Below are positions 18,562 to 27,406 of a DNA stretch of 64,000 bases, piece after piece; within the stretch, counting starts at the first letter, position 1, and every line of letters begins with the position of its first letter. This DNA is from Tateyamaria sp. ANG-S1 (GTDB lineage Bacteria > Pseudomonadota > Alphaproteobacteria > Rhodobacterales > Rhodobacteraceae), in assembly GCF_000814025.1 (NCBI RefSeq), contig NZ_JWLL01000006.1, positions 1 through 64,000 on the forward strand, given 5' to 3'. The notes beneath the pieces were generated by a model. That model was given only the letters and a program-made list of their open reading frames with translations. It was not told the DNA's origin and made no database searches. The position numbers and the translations under genes are program-made.

Positions 18562-19854
18562 TCAGCTGGCCGCCTTTGACAGCGCCTGGTCGAGATCGGC
18601 AATCAGGTCGTCTGCATCCTCGATCCCGATGGAGACGCGGACCACTTCGGGTGCGGCACCTGCGGCGCGCTGCTGTTCTGCCGTGAGCTGGCGGTGCGTG
18701 GTGGAGGCCGAGTGGATGATCAGCGACCGTGCGTCGCCCAGGTTGGCCACGTGGCTGAAGATTTCCAGCGCGTTCACCAGTTTCACGCAGGCGTCGTAGC
18801 CACCCTTGACCGCGAAGGTGAAGAGGCCGCCGGCACCGCGGGGGCAGATCTTGGCCACGCGGTCGTAATAGGGCGAGGATTTGAGGCCTGCGTAGGTCAC
18901 GTAGTCGACGCGGTCGTCCTGTTCGAGCCATTCGGCGATCTTGAGCGCGTTTTCCACGTGCCGGTCCATACGCAGCGACAGGGTCTCGGTCCCCATCAGC
19001 GTGTAGTGGGCGGCTTGCGGGTTCATGGTCATGCCGAGATCCCGCAGGCCGATGGCGATGCCGTGGAAGGTGAAGGCGAGCGGGCCGAAGGTCTCGTGAA
19101 ACTTGAGACCGTGATAGGCCGGTTCGGGCGCGCTGAGCGAAGGGAACTTGTCGTTGGCCGACCAGTCGAAGGTACCCGAATCCACAACCACGCCGCCGGT
19201 GACTGTGCCGTTGCCCGTCAGGTACTTGGTGGTGGAGTGCACGACCAGCGTGGCGCCATGTTCGATGGGGCGGCACAGGTATGGCGTGGCGCTGGTGTTG
19301 TCCACGATCAGCGGGATTTCAGCGGCATCGGCGATGGCCGAGATGGCGTCGAGATCGGTGATGTAGCCGCCGGGGTTCGCGATCGCCTCGCAGAAGACGG
19401 CGCGCGTCTTGTCGTTGATGGCGGCCTTGACCGCGTCGAGATCGTCAAAGTCGACAAAAGTCGCTTCCCACCCGAAACGTTTGATGGTCTGGCTGAACTG
19501 GGTGACCGTGCCACCGTAAAGGCGGGTGGAGACCACCACGTTGAGGCCCGGTGCCATCAGCGGGAACAGCGCCATGATTTGCGCCGCGTGACCGGATGAG
19601 CAGCAGACGGCACCAACGCCGCCTTCGAGCGTGGCGACGCGCTCTTGCAGCACGGCAACGGTCGGGTTCGTCAGGCGGGAGTAGATGTAGCCGACCTCTT
19701 GCAGGTTGAAGAGGGCGGCGGCGTGTTCGGCATCGCGAAAGACAAAGGCGGTCGATTGGTAGATCGGCGTCTGCCGCGCGCCTGTTGCCGGGTCTGGCCG
19801 GGCACCGGCGTGGATCTGAAGGGTGTCAAAGCCGTATTTGGGGCCGTCGGTCAT
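18562..19854 (-). CDS. metY: O-acetylhomoserine aminocarboxypropyltransferase (sulfhydrylase)
   Basis: A 430-residue PLP enzyme of the Cys/Met metabolism family, making homocysteine from O-acetylhomoserine and sulfide. The PLP lysine is in VVHSTTKYLTGNG (middle of the protein), with YIYSRLTNPT and SSGHAAQIMALF upstream and the C-terminal SIGIEDADDLIADL typical of the family. The start at 19854 (MTDGPKYGFDTLQIHAG) matches the MetY N-terminus; a longer frame adds eight poor residues. A stem ACGGCC/GGGCCGT lies in the leader but no SAM-II riboswitch could be recognised by eye. Confidence 0.93.
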   Translation of the reverse strand: MTDGPKYGFDTLQIHAGARPDPATGARQTPIYQSTAFVFRDAEHAAALFNLQEVGYIYSRLTNPTVAVLQERVATLEGGVGAVCCSSGHAAQIMALFPLMAPGLNVVVSTRLYGGTVTQFSQTIKRFGWEATFVDFDDLDAVKAAINDKTRAVFCEAIANPGGYITDLDAISAIADAAEIPLIVDNTSATPYLCRPIEHGATLVVHSTTKYLTGNGTVTGGVVVDSGTFDWSANDKFPSLSAPEPAYHGLKFHETFGPLAFTFHGIAIGLRDLGMTMNPQAAHYTLMGTETLSLRMDRHVENALKIAEWLEQDDRVDYVTYAGLKSSPYYDRVAKICPRGAGGLFTFAVKGGYDACVKLVNALEIFSHVANLGDARSLIIHSASTTHRQLTAEQQRAAGAAPEVVRVSIGIEDADDLIADLDQALSKAAS

Positions 19855-19979
19855 GTCTCTCTCCCGCTTCTCGCGCATGGCGCCAGGTCAATGTCATTGC
19901 CGCTGTTGTTAGGCAATGGGACCAAAGTGGGCAAGGGCTGGCGACGGCCCGAACGGGTCAGGCCGTTTTCATCCGGGTG

Positions 19980-20828
19980 TCAAACAATGTGTCCAATGCT
20001 CTCATGCAGTTTTCGATCACCTGCGAATTCCGCCGTATTTTCAACAAGCCCCGTCAACCCGGCCATCTTCAATTCTTCGAAGCAGGAAGAACTAAAAACC
20101 GGATAGAGGAAATTGAGATGGAGGCACCAAAATGGAAGTCTTTGCAGATAGAGGCGCAGAGCGTCTTTATTGACCAGCTCCCCAGCCACCCGTGGCCTCG
20201 AGAAAGGCCCGGAAAAGGGTAAGCGGTGAGGCTTCAAAGGCTTTCGGGCGCGATCTTCGCGCGGAATGAGTATATTGCGTTGAATCCAATGAAAATACCG
20301 TCCAGGCACAGGTGAACCATCCGATTTCGTCAGACTGACATTAAGGAAAATGCTGCCATCAGGGTCTATATCATCAAGCAGTAAGCGGGCGCGTTCAGAC
20401 ACAATACCAAAGGGCGGCCACGCGAATAAATCCGGTATGTGCTCAACCACGTAATCCGCAACCAACTTCAGATCGCTTGCGTACTGGGCAAGGTTCTCTT
20501 CGGTCTCCAAGAAACGCGCATGCATCCACTGCGGGCCAACCTCTGGTGGCATGGCCTGAATGTCAAAAAGCGGTGACTCTTCGGGCGATGCGAGTATTCC
20601 ACGAGGTGGATAGTAGGGCGGCTTTGCAAGGTGCTCAAAGCTGAGATGCCCATCCAGCGTAACGCCCATTTTGCAGTAGAATGTTGCAGGGCGGCAAACG
20701 GTTTTGGATGGCTGTTCGATGATCAGAGGCGGCGATTTAGCCATTTTTTTACCCGTCACTGTAGGCCATTGCGGTTCGGTGTTGCGGATCAGCTTGTGCA
20801 GGGTCGCTGCAAGAAATGATGGTGTCAA
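19980..20828 (-). CDS. Orphan DUF1629 (Imm11-like) immunity-type protein
   Basis: A ~282-residue protein that resembles the DUF1629/MXAN_0049 immunity domain. The supporting pattern is PPFGIVSERARLLL, then DPDGSIFLNV, SDGSPVPGRYF and a C-terminal repeat of the form SSSCFEELKMAGLTGL. Such proteins usually sit beside polymorphic toxins and neutralise them. The first usable start is a TTG at 20828, overlapping the TGA of a broken upstream frame (TTGA); an ATG at 20744 is an alternative and gives 254 residues. Codon use looks less GC-rich than the flanks, which fits acquisition. No toxin is recognisable next to it. The family call is moderate. Confidence 0.6.
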   Translation of the reverse strand: MTPSFLAATLHKLIRNTEPQWPTVTGKKMAKSPPLIIEQPSKTVCRPATFYCKMGVTLDGHLSFEHLAKPPYYPPRGILASPEESPLFDIQAMPPEVGPQWMHARFLETEENLAQYASDLKLVADYVVEHIPDLFAWPPFGIVSERARLLLDDIDPDGSIFLNVSLTKSDGSPVPGRYFHWIQRNILIPREDRARKPLKPHRLPFSGPFSRPRVAGELVNKDALRLYLQRLPFWCLHLNFLYPVFSSSCFEELKMAGLTGLVENTAEFAGDRKLHESIGHIV

Positions 20829-21067
20829 TCAAACCAATTCGTGGAAGTCTTGTCTTCAATCAAGATAGAGGTACCTGCCTGACGTCTGCTGTGAGCGAGG
20901 TGCTGCAACGTTCGTTCATAGCCCACCCCAAACCGCTTTATGGTCGTAAGGTCCTGGTGCGGCATCACCTACGTTTGGGCCACACGCAGTTTTCCGGCAA
21001 AAAATTCGAAAATTTCTCTATCTCTTGCTTCGATTTCAAGGGCGGATGTGGGGCACATCGGGCGCAT
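20825..21067 (-). pseudogene. Possible broken small gene upstream of the immunity-type gene
   Basis: An ATG at 21067 is preceded by a good ribosome site (AGGAGA, 6-base spacing). The frame reads 32 codons (MRPMCPTSALEIEARDREIF...), meets a TAG at 20969-20971, then stays open for another ~47 codons to a TGA that overlaps the TTG start of the DUF1629-like gene. It may be a decayed first gene of a two-gene unit, or a real 32-residue ORF. The product is not recognised. The rest of 20829-21281 shows no other gene. Confidence 0.3.
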
Positions 21068-21281
21068 GGTTCTCTCCTGCGTCGAACGTGCCGCCCGACA
21101 ATGGCGTCGGTGACGGGATGCCTTTCAGAAGTCCGCTGCGAAGTCGCCTGATAGGGCGTATATCGTTGTCTCTTGATCAGGACTTTGGCAGTGACTGCAC
21201 CGTTCTGCGCCGGTGCGTCAGGCCTTGGGACGCACAAAGGGTGCTGATCTTCGCAGCCCCGCCAAAAGCTGGGCGGCACAC

Positions 21282-21716
21282 CTAGCCCTCTTCGTTCGCG
21301 CGCTTAAGTGAGTCAAAGAATTCGCGAAACAGGATCACCTTACCGTTCGTCACCTGTACGATCACAACATACTCGTTCGAATAATCCTTGCCCGTTCGAG
21401 TGTTTGTCAGATCGCCATGAAACTCGATGATGACCCATTCGGGGTCGGCGCCGGGATGGACCGCCTTGATGGGAAAACCGCGCGGCTTCTTGTAGCCCTT
21501 GGTTCGCGAAAAGTAGGTGCGCAGGTTTTCGATCCCGACGACCGGGGCCTGCGCATGGGGTGAAAACGGAAACTCCAGTCTTCCGTCATCATGCCAAAGC
21601 GTCATCAACGTCTCCATATCACCGCGGCCAAGGGTTTCCAGAAAGTGAGTTGCGGCCTCGATCGTTGCATCATGTGCTTTGGTCACAAAGTCGGGGCGGG
21701 CGGTTGTTTCGGTCAT
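21282..21716 (-). CDS. SnoaL/NTF2-like protein
   Basis: A 144-residue single-domain protein with the NTF2/SnoaL cone fold pattern: ATHFLETLGRGDMETLMTLWHDDGRLEFPF, VGIENLRTYF and YVVIVQVTNGKVILFREFFD. The family includes small hydrolases, isomerases and binding proteins, so no reaction can be named. It overlaps the end of the upstream Mo-subunit gene by 4 bases and is the last gene of the oxidoreductase operon, so it may handle that enzyme's substrate or product. Confidence 0.85.
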   Translation of the reverse strand: MTETTARPDFVTKAHDATIEAATHFLETLGRGDMETLMTLWHDDGRLEFPFSPHAQAPVVGIENLRTYFSRTKGYKKPRGFPIKAVHPGADPEWVIIEFHGDLTNTRTGKDYSNEYVVIVQVTNGKVILFREFFDSLKRANEEG

Positions 21717-23947
21717 CGGGGAAGACCCTCCAGAAGATCGTCAAGGCGAATGGGAAGGTGCCGGACACGAATGCCGGTTGCATTGTAGACTGCGTTCGCA
21801 ATTGCGGCAGATGCGCCGACATTGCTGATTTCGCCAAGCCCACGCGCACCAAACGGATTGAAGTCGTAGTCCGGGATATCCAGCATCTCGACGTCAAGCT
21901 CATGCACGTCGGCATTCACGGGGACATAGTACTCACCAAGGCTTGGGTTGACGAAACGACCGGTCTTGTCGTCGATGAATGTCTCCTCCATGAGCGCCAT
22001 GCCGATGCCGAATGTCATGCCGCCCAACATTTGACTGCGGGCGGTTTTGGCGTTGATCACGCGCCCAACGTCAAAGACGCCGGTCATCTTGGGCACGCGA
22101 ATGATGCCATAGTCCCGGTCGATCCGAACCTCGGCAAAGATCGCACCGAAGGAATAGAAACTCTTGTCGGTTTCAACACCGCCTGCAAATCCGTAGATGT
22201 CGTTGGTGCCGCCCTCCGCAGCGATCGCTGGCGACCCTGTGGGTATCAGCTCCGTCATCGGAACCGAAAGTGCGCCCGTGCGCAGCGCACCGCCATCAAC
22301 CACAAGCGGCTCATTGCCCAGCGTCTTGCCGATCTTCACCAGGCGCGCCCGCAGCGTTTCAGAAAGCACCCGGCACGCATCATCGACCGCCGCAGCGACG
22401 CTGGCCGTGGTCATGGAGCCGCCCGCAAGAGGACCGGGGGGCAGGTCACTGTCCCCGATCAGAACGCGAACAGTGTCGGGCGATGTGCGGAACCGGTCCG
22501 CGACCATCTGCGCCAGAACCGTGTACAGCCCAGTGCCGATATCTTGCACCGCAACGGCCACGTGCAAGGTCCCATCGCGATCCAGCGTAAGACGGGTCTG
22601 TGTCGGCGTGCGGTAGCCCGGGTAGCAGGCCGTCGCCATGCCAAGACCGACAAGGTCCTTGCCCTCACGCCATGTGCCGGGTGCCCTGCGGCGCGCCCAA
22701 CCGATCCTTTCGGCACCGCGGTCATAGCAGTCCAGCAAGTGCTTTGACGACCATTTGCGGCCATTGCGCTGATCGATGTCCGTGTGATTGCGGCGGCGCA
22801 ACTCGACCGGATCCATGCCAAGCTTTTCTGCCAACTCGTCCATGGCACTTTCCAAAGCAAACGTACCGGGGGCTTCACCAGGGCTCCGCAAGGGCGTGCC
22901 GGAGGGGCGGTTCAAGACGCGGACGTTGTGCGCAACCTCCAGATTGTCACACCTGTACAGCATCGCGGTTGTCAGTCCGCAGGGTTCCACATGATCCCCA
23001 ACCGGCGAACGGTAGCTGTCCGTCAGATGCCGCGTCGCGGTCAAAACGCCGTCCGTGTCGGCGGCCAGTGTGACCTCCTGTTCCGTATAGGGGCGGTGCC
23101 CGCAGGAGGTGTACATATCTTTGCGGCTTAGAACCAACAGCACGGGCGCGTCCAATACACGCGCCGCGGCGGCCGCGATCAAGCTGTGCGGCCAGGTAAA
23201 GCCCTTGCAGCCGAAACCGCCGCCTATGAACGGGTTCAGAACCCGCACGTTTTCCGGATCCAAGGACATCCCGAACGCCACATAGTTCTTGTCATTCACG
23301 CTGCCTTGGGTCGCGTCATAGACCGTCACGTGATCCCCATCCCACACGGCCAGCGTTGCAGACGGCTCAATCGGATTGTGGTGCTCAATCGGGGTGGTAT
23401 AGGTGGCTTGTACCGTATGCGTTGCCTTGGCCAAGGCGGCATCGACATCGCCGCGTGATACCTGAAGTTCTTCGCCGGTGTTGTAGAGGATGGGCTGCCG
23501 CACCTCTGCATCCGGGCTGTCGAATGCGATCCTTGCGGTCGAAGCCTCGTACTTGACCACAACGGCCTTTGCGGCAGCTTCCGCAGTCTCAAGTGCTCGC
23601 GCCACGACCAGGCCAATGTGTTGGCCCACGAAGTCAACCCGATCACTTTCGAACGGCGTGTATTCTTCGCCTGCTGCAAAGCTCCCATCCGCAGGGTTCT
23701 TGATGCTCCGGATCAATGCGCCATCAAGATGGCTGAGAAAGCGGACAAACCCATCCATGCCTTGCACGGCAGACAGATCAAATCCCGTGATGCGGCCAGA
23801 GGGGATACCGCTCTTGACCAGCACAGCGTGCATTGGTCGATCCTCGCTCGGGCGCTGGTCTGCCGAATATTGCGCGGTGCCCGTCGTTTTCAATCGTCCG
23901 TCGACCCGGGAAACCGGCTTTCCAATGACCTTGCTTTCCAGATTCAT
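21713..23947 (-). CDS. Molybdenum-binding subunit of xanthine oxidase-family dehydrogenase (PaoC-like)
   Basis: A 744-residue large subunit that carries the molybdenum cofactor. Visible family features are the N-terminal GKPVSRVDGRLKTTGTAQYSAD, the molybdopterin loop GGGFGCKGFTWPHSL, the SPGEAPGTFALESAMDEL segment and the C-terminal G-A-R-G-L-G-E motif whose Glu is the expected catalytic base. Length fits PaoC-type three-subunit aldehyde dehydrogenases. It overlaps the FAD subunit gene and the NTF2-like gene by 4 bases each. Substrate is not predictable. No XdhC/PaoD-type cofactor insertion gene is adjacent, so maturation must rely on a factor encoded elsewhere. Confidence 0.9.
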   Translation of the reverse strand: MNLESKVIGKPVSRVDGRLKTTGTAQYSADQRPSEDRPMHAVLVKSGIPSGRITGFDLSAVQGMDGFVRFLSHLDGALIRSIKNPADGSFAAGEEYTPFESDRVDFVGQHIGLVVARALETAEAAAKAVVVKYEASTARIAFDSPDAEVRQPILYNTGEELQVSRGDVDAALAKATHTVQATYTTPIEHHNPIEPSATLAVWDGDHVTVYDATQGSVNDKNYVAFGMSLDPENVRVLNPFIGGGFGCKGFTWPHSLIAAAAARVLDAPVLLVLSRKDMYTSCGHRPYTEQEVTLAADTDGVLTATRHLTDSYRSPVGDHVEPCGLTTAMLYRCDNLEVAHNVRVLNRPSGTPLRSPGEAPGTFALESAMDELAEKLGMDPVELRRRNHTDIDQRNGRKWSSKHLLDCYDRGAERIGWARRRAPGTWREGKDLVGLGMATACYPGYRTPTQTRLTLDRDGTLHVAVAVQDIGTGLYTVLAQMVADRFRTSPDTVRVLIGDSDLPPGPLAGGSMTTASVAAAVDDACRVLSETLRARLVKIGKTLGNEPLVVDGGALRTGALSVPMTELIPTGSPAIAAEGGTNDIYGFAGGVETDKSFYSFGAIFAEVRIDRDYGIIRVPKMTGVFDVGRVINAKTARSQMLGGMTFGIGMALMEETFIDDKTGRFVNPSLGEYYVPVNADVHELDVEMLDIPDYDFNPFGARGLGEISNVGASAAIANAVYNATGIRVRHLPIRLDDLLEGLPR

Positions 23948-24936
23948 ATCGCCCGCTCCTTCAGTGTCTCCATAACCCGGACAATGGCGCGCTTGGCCAG
24001 TTCGATCTTGAAGCCGTTGCCTGCCCTTGGGATTGCCCCTTCAAAGAAGATGTCCGCCGCCTTGGCGAAGGTTTCTGCCGTTGCTGGCGCGCCCCGCATC
24101 GCGTCTTCGGCGTCAGCGCTGCGCCATGGCACCGTGCCCACGCTGCCCACCGCGAGCCTAACGTCGTCCACCGTGTCGCCCTCCAGCTTCAGGGCCGCTG
24201 CAATGGACACCAGCGCAAAGGCGTAACTCGTTCGGTCGCGCAGCTTGAGGTAGGTGGAATTGGCGGCGAAGGGCAGTCCGGGCACTTCGATACCAAGGAT
24301 CAGCTCATCATGGGCCAGTTCAAATTCAACATGCGGCGTGTCGCCGGGCCGCTTGTGAAAGTCGGCAAAGTCGATTGCGCGGTGGCCGTTGACCCCCGTC
24401 ACATGCACCACCGCATCAAGCGCACGCAACGCCACACAAACGTCGGACGGATGCGCCGCAATGCAGTGATCGCTGGTCCCAAGCACCGCACACATGCGGT
24501 TCACGCCGTCCATCGCATCGCATCCGCTACCCGGCGCGCGCTTGTTGCAGCGGGCGGCGTGGTTTGCGTAGTAAAAGCAGCGGTTCTTTTGCAGAAGATT
24601 GCCGCCCATCGTCGCCATGTTGCGCAGCTGCGTTGTGGCACCGGCAAGAATTGCCTCGGACATCATGGGGAAGCGAACTTGGACGTCGGAGTGCCACGCC
24701 ACGGCGGAATTGCTGGCTAGCGCACCGATCATCAGGCCGCCATTGCCACGTGCCTGAACATCGTCGAGACCGCCCAGGCCGTTTATGTCGATCAGATGCG
24801 TCGGGGTCTCAACGCCTTCTTTCATCAGATCGACGAGGTTGGTACCGCCCGCAATCAACCGGGCATTTGGATGGGCGGTCAGGGCGGCAATGGCCGCATC
24901 GGCCGTTTCGGCACGGATCAGCGCAAACTCACGCAT
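23944..24936 (-). CDS. FAD-binding subunit with Cys insertion (PaoB-like)
   Basis: A 330-residue FAD subunit (CoxM/PaoB family). FAD contacts are in LIAGGTNLVDLMKEG and TMGGNLLQKNRCFYY. It carries an extra cysteine-containing stretch (NRCFYY...ARCNKRAPGSGCDAM) like that of PaoB, which binds an additional 4Fe-4S cluster, so a similar cluster is likely here. The start at 24936 (MREFALIRAETADAA) overlaps the end of the 2Fe-2S gene. It passes electrons from the molybdenum centre between the iron-sulfur subunit and FAD. Confidence 0.9.
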   Translation of the reverse strand: MREFALIRAETADAAIAALTAHPNARLIAGGTNLVDLMKEGVETPTHLIDINGLGGLDDVQARGNGGLMIGALASNSAVAWHSDVQVRFPMMSEAILAGATTQLRNMATMGGNLLQKNRCFYYANHAARCNKRAPGSGCDAMDGVNRMCAVLGTSDHCIAAHPSDVCVALRALDAVVHVTGVNGHRAIDFADFHKRPGDTPHVEFELAHDELILGIEVPGLPFAANSTYLKLRDRTSYAFALVSIAAALKLEGDTVDDVRLAVGSVGTVPWRSADAEDAMRGAPATAETFAKAADIFFEGAIPRAGNGFKIELAKRAIVRVMETLKERAI

Positions 24937-25426
24937 TGCGATCAACCTCCAGCCCTTTGCGAACCTCTTGGACGGCGGCAACAATGTTTGGGTAGGCCCC
25001 GCACCGGCAGATATTGCCGCTCATCGCCTCTTTGATTGCTGCCGCATCCGGCCCCCACGGTTCTTCCAGCACAGCCAGGGCCGACATGATCTGACCCGAG
25101 GTGCAGTAGCCACATTGAAAACCGTCATGGGCGATGAATGCGTCCTGCATCGGGTGCAGATCATCTGGTGTGCCGATGCCTTCGATTGTCCGTACCTGCA
25201 CCCCGTCGCACAGGGCGGCAAGCGTCAGGCACGACAGGACACGCTGGCCGTTCACATGCACCGTGCAGGCCCCGCACTGGCCGTGATTGCAGCCTTTCTT
25301 GGTTCCGGTCAGATCCAGCGTTTCACGCAGCAGATCCAGCAATGTTGTGCGTGGATCAATGTCTAAGCCATGCACTGTATCGTTGATGGCAAGATTGATG
25401 CGTAACTGGTTTGCAGATGCAGCCAT
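24929..25426 (-). CDS. 2Fe-2S subunit of xanthine oxidase-family dehydrogenase (PaoA-like)
   Basis: A 165-residue iron-sulfur subunit with two 2Fe-2S clusters. The plant-type cluster motif is CNHGQCGACTVHVNG with the distal Cys in VLSCL, and the second cluster uses CGYCTSG and CRCGAY. There is no obvious Tat signal at the N-terminus (MAASANQLRINLAIND), unlike periplasmic PaoA, so the enzyme is probably cytoplasmic. It is the first gene of the four-gene operon, 145 bases downstream of an AraC regulator on the same strand. Confidence 0.93.
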   Translation of the reverse strand: MAASANQLRINLAINDTVHGLDIDPRTTLLDLLRETLDLTGTKKGCNHGQCGACTVHVNGQRVLSCLTLAALCDGVQVRTIEGIGTPDDLHPMQDAFIAHDGFQCGYCTSGQIMSALAVLEEPWGPDAAAIKEAMSGNICRCGAYPNIVAAVQEVRKGLEVDRNA

Positions 25427-25570
25427 TCCGTGTCCCTTCGCGATCCAAAAGCTCTTGGCTGCGAGGGCACTGTTCAGTCTCGAACAGGCGCACTTTCAGG
25501 GTGCCGCGCAACCTTTACGAAAGGGCAGATAAGAACTGTCCGTAATTCGAACTGTTCAAAAATTGACCGA

Positions 25571-26575
25571 TCAGGTGCGATGTCTCTTGCGGTAGTCGGA
25601 CGGAGTAACCGCGACAGCTTTGCGGAAGGCAGCGCTGAACTGGCTGTGGGTCGCATATCCAAGCGAGACAAAGATCTGCGAAACAGAGTGCCGGTCGTCA
25701 CGCAGCATGGATTTCGCGCGATCCATCCTGATGTCGCGGACAAGTTGCCCCGGGGTCCGGCCCGTACTGGAACGCAACGCACGAATGAAGGGTGATGGGG
25801 CCAGACCAGCCTCAGCGGCCAGCTCCTCCAACCGAATGCGGCGATCCAAATGCGCGTAGGTGTAGTCCACGACTCGGGCCAACGCCCGAGGTTGAAGGCC
25901 CCAAACACTGGCCGATGTTTTGCGATGGCCGCTCATGGTCAGCACATTGTGAACAAACATTTCCGCCAGAAATTCGAAGTGTATGGTTTCAGCCCCGCAG
26001 GCAAGGCTACGGGTCATTTCCTTTGCCAATTGAACAAGGCGGGCATGATTGCCGTTGTCCATAGGTGTGATCGACAACCGTCTTTGTGACGTGAACGCGG
26101 ATTGCGCGCGCGCCGCAAAACTTTCCGCGCATATTTCAAACCGCAAAAACCGAAGATCAGGGGTATGCAGGACCGATCGCCGATCCGAGCCCGATGGCAA
26201 AACAGTCAGCATCCCAGGCTCATCCGCCCCTCGGAACGCTTGACGACCGTTTTTGAAAATCACGGTGTCCCGCGTTCCGCCTGCAAGATTGTAGCAAAAA
26301 CGGTGCCCACGAAGCTGATACGAAAACTCTTCTTGTCCCGTGTTGCGAATAGAAACGACGGCACAAGAAAAGTCATCGGCAATATGCGCCAAAGACCGCG
26401 ACACAGACGACGTCTGCTGCTCGATCGAAAGCAAACGGCTGGTTGATCTTGGTTTGTATCTGTTGCTTGTCTGGATGCCGATCACGCTTGATCGCTTAGT
26501 GGGTTCGTCTGGGCAACGATGTGGAAGATACTCAGGGCGTGCAGTGGATGTAAGTAGCCTAGAGCATTTGAACAT
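25571..26575 (-). CDS. AraC-family transcriptional regulator
   Basis: An up-to-334-residue AraC/XylS regulator. The C-terminal ~100 residues hold two helix-turn-helix units (IRLEELAAEAGLAPSPFIRAL and HSVSQIFVSLGYATHSQFSAAF, followed by GVTPSDYRKRH-like end). The N-terminal part resembles the AraC-binding-2 ligand domain. The start is uncertain: the ATG at 26575 gives an unusual Cys/Pro-rich first 30 residues, and a GTG at 26485 is an alternative. It lies upstream of and in the same direction as the oxidoreductase operon and may control it; this is inferred from position. Confidence 0.85.
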   Translation of the reverse strand: MFKCSRLLTSTARPEYLPHRCPDEPTKRSSVIGIQTSNRYKPRSTSRLLSIEQQTSSVSRSLAHIADDFSCAVVSIRNTGQEEFSYQLRGHRFCYNLAGGTRDTVIFKNGRQAFRGADEPGMLTVLPSGSDRRSVLHTPDLRFLRFEICAESFAARAQSAFTSQRRLSITPMDNGNHARLVQLAKEMTRSLACGAETIHFEFLAEMFVHNVLTMSGHRKTSASVWGLQPRALARVVDYTYAHLDRRIRLEELAAEAGLAPSPFIRALRSSTGRTPGQLVRDIRMDRAKSMLRDDRHSVSQIFVSLGYATHSQFSAAFRKAVAVTPSDYRKRHRT

Positions 26576-26811
26576 CTACCGAAACACGTTTGCGCAACAC
26601 GTGGCCCAGATCGAAAGTGGGCAGTGTTTCAAAAGGCGGCATGCAGTGCTTTGACGCAAGCCGGACCCTCTCTGCAAACATGTTCAACGCGTGGTCCGAT
26701 AGCAGGTGTGCCTGGATTGCCTATCGCCCGTTGAATGCATTCGCAGGAGGGCCATCACGTTCGAAGCAATGCATGCAAGGACCCAGACTTGCCGTGCCTG
26801 ATGCAATGAGA

Positions 26812-27282
26812 TCAACGGTTTATTGCGCGCATAGCCTCCGGGTTGTTTATCGTATTATAGAGGGGCAGCGCGTCGGTCACTTCAGGAAAGCCGAGTGCGG
26901 TGTAGTCGATCATTTCGATCCGGGGCATCAGCGCCATCTTGTCCTGGAACGTGGCATAGCGGACCTGGCTGGTGCAGATATGCGTGCCCGCGCCGTCGTA
27001 GTGATCCCATTCGACCCACAGGGTCGAATATCCCTTGCGCGGCAGGCCCGATGCAATCACGCGGGGGGTGATCACCTGGATGTCGGCTTGCCGCGCGGCC
27101 TCACGGTAGAGCGTCATCGCCTCGATCAGCGTATTGGACGTGCCGAATACCAGAAGCTCGCCCTGGGTGTAGGTCGGCAGGGGGTAGGTGAAATGCCGCG
27201 CGAGTTGCTCAAGTTGGTCATTGCAAAAAGTGCGCGAAAGCATCGTCAGAAAACGAGTCGTGGACTGGGTCATTGCAGTCAT
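26812..27282 (-). CDS. Conserved hypothetical NTF2-like protein
   Basis: A 156-residue protein with no signal peptide. The pattern TFCNDQLEQLARHFTYPLPTY, then LVFGTSNTLIEAMTLYREAA and GTHICTSQVRYATFQDKMALMPRIEMIDYT, fits an NTF2/SnoaL-like cone fold, although the match is weaker than for the gene at 21282. No catalytic residues can be named. It stands alone, with 235 bases of empty sequence upstream and 124 downstream. An ATG at 27273 is an alternative start. Confidence 0.65.
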   Translation of the reverse strand: MTAMTQSTTRFLTMLSRTFCNDQLEQLARHFTYPLPTYTQGELLVFGTSNTLIEAMTLYREAARQADIQVITPRVIASGLPRKGYSTLWVEWDHYDGAGTHICTSQVRYATFQDKMALMPRIEMIDYTALGFPEVTDALPLYNTINNPEAMRAINR

Positions 27283-27406
27283 CCAAAGCTGAGTTGTCGG
27301 GTGTATTGAGCGGTCAAATAGGGATCAGCTTGCCCTTGCGGAAGCGTAAAAACGACACTCGACGTCTCAAAATATCGCAAATGCGACGTTACGCTGCGTC
27401 ACAGCA

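Noticed and set aside
19855-19980. SAM-II riboswitch in the metY leader
   Set aside because: I looked for the characteristic pseudoknot arrangement and could not recognise it; only a simple stem was seen.
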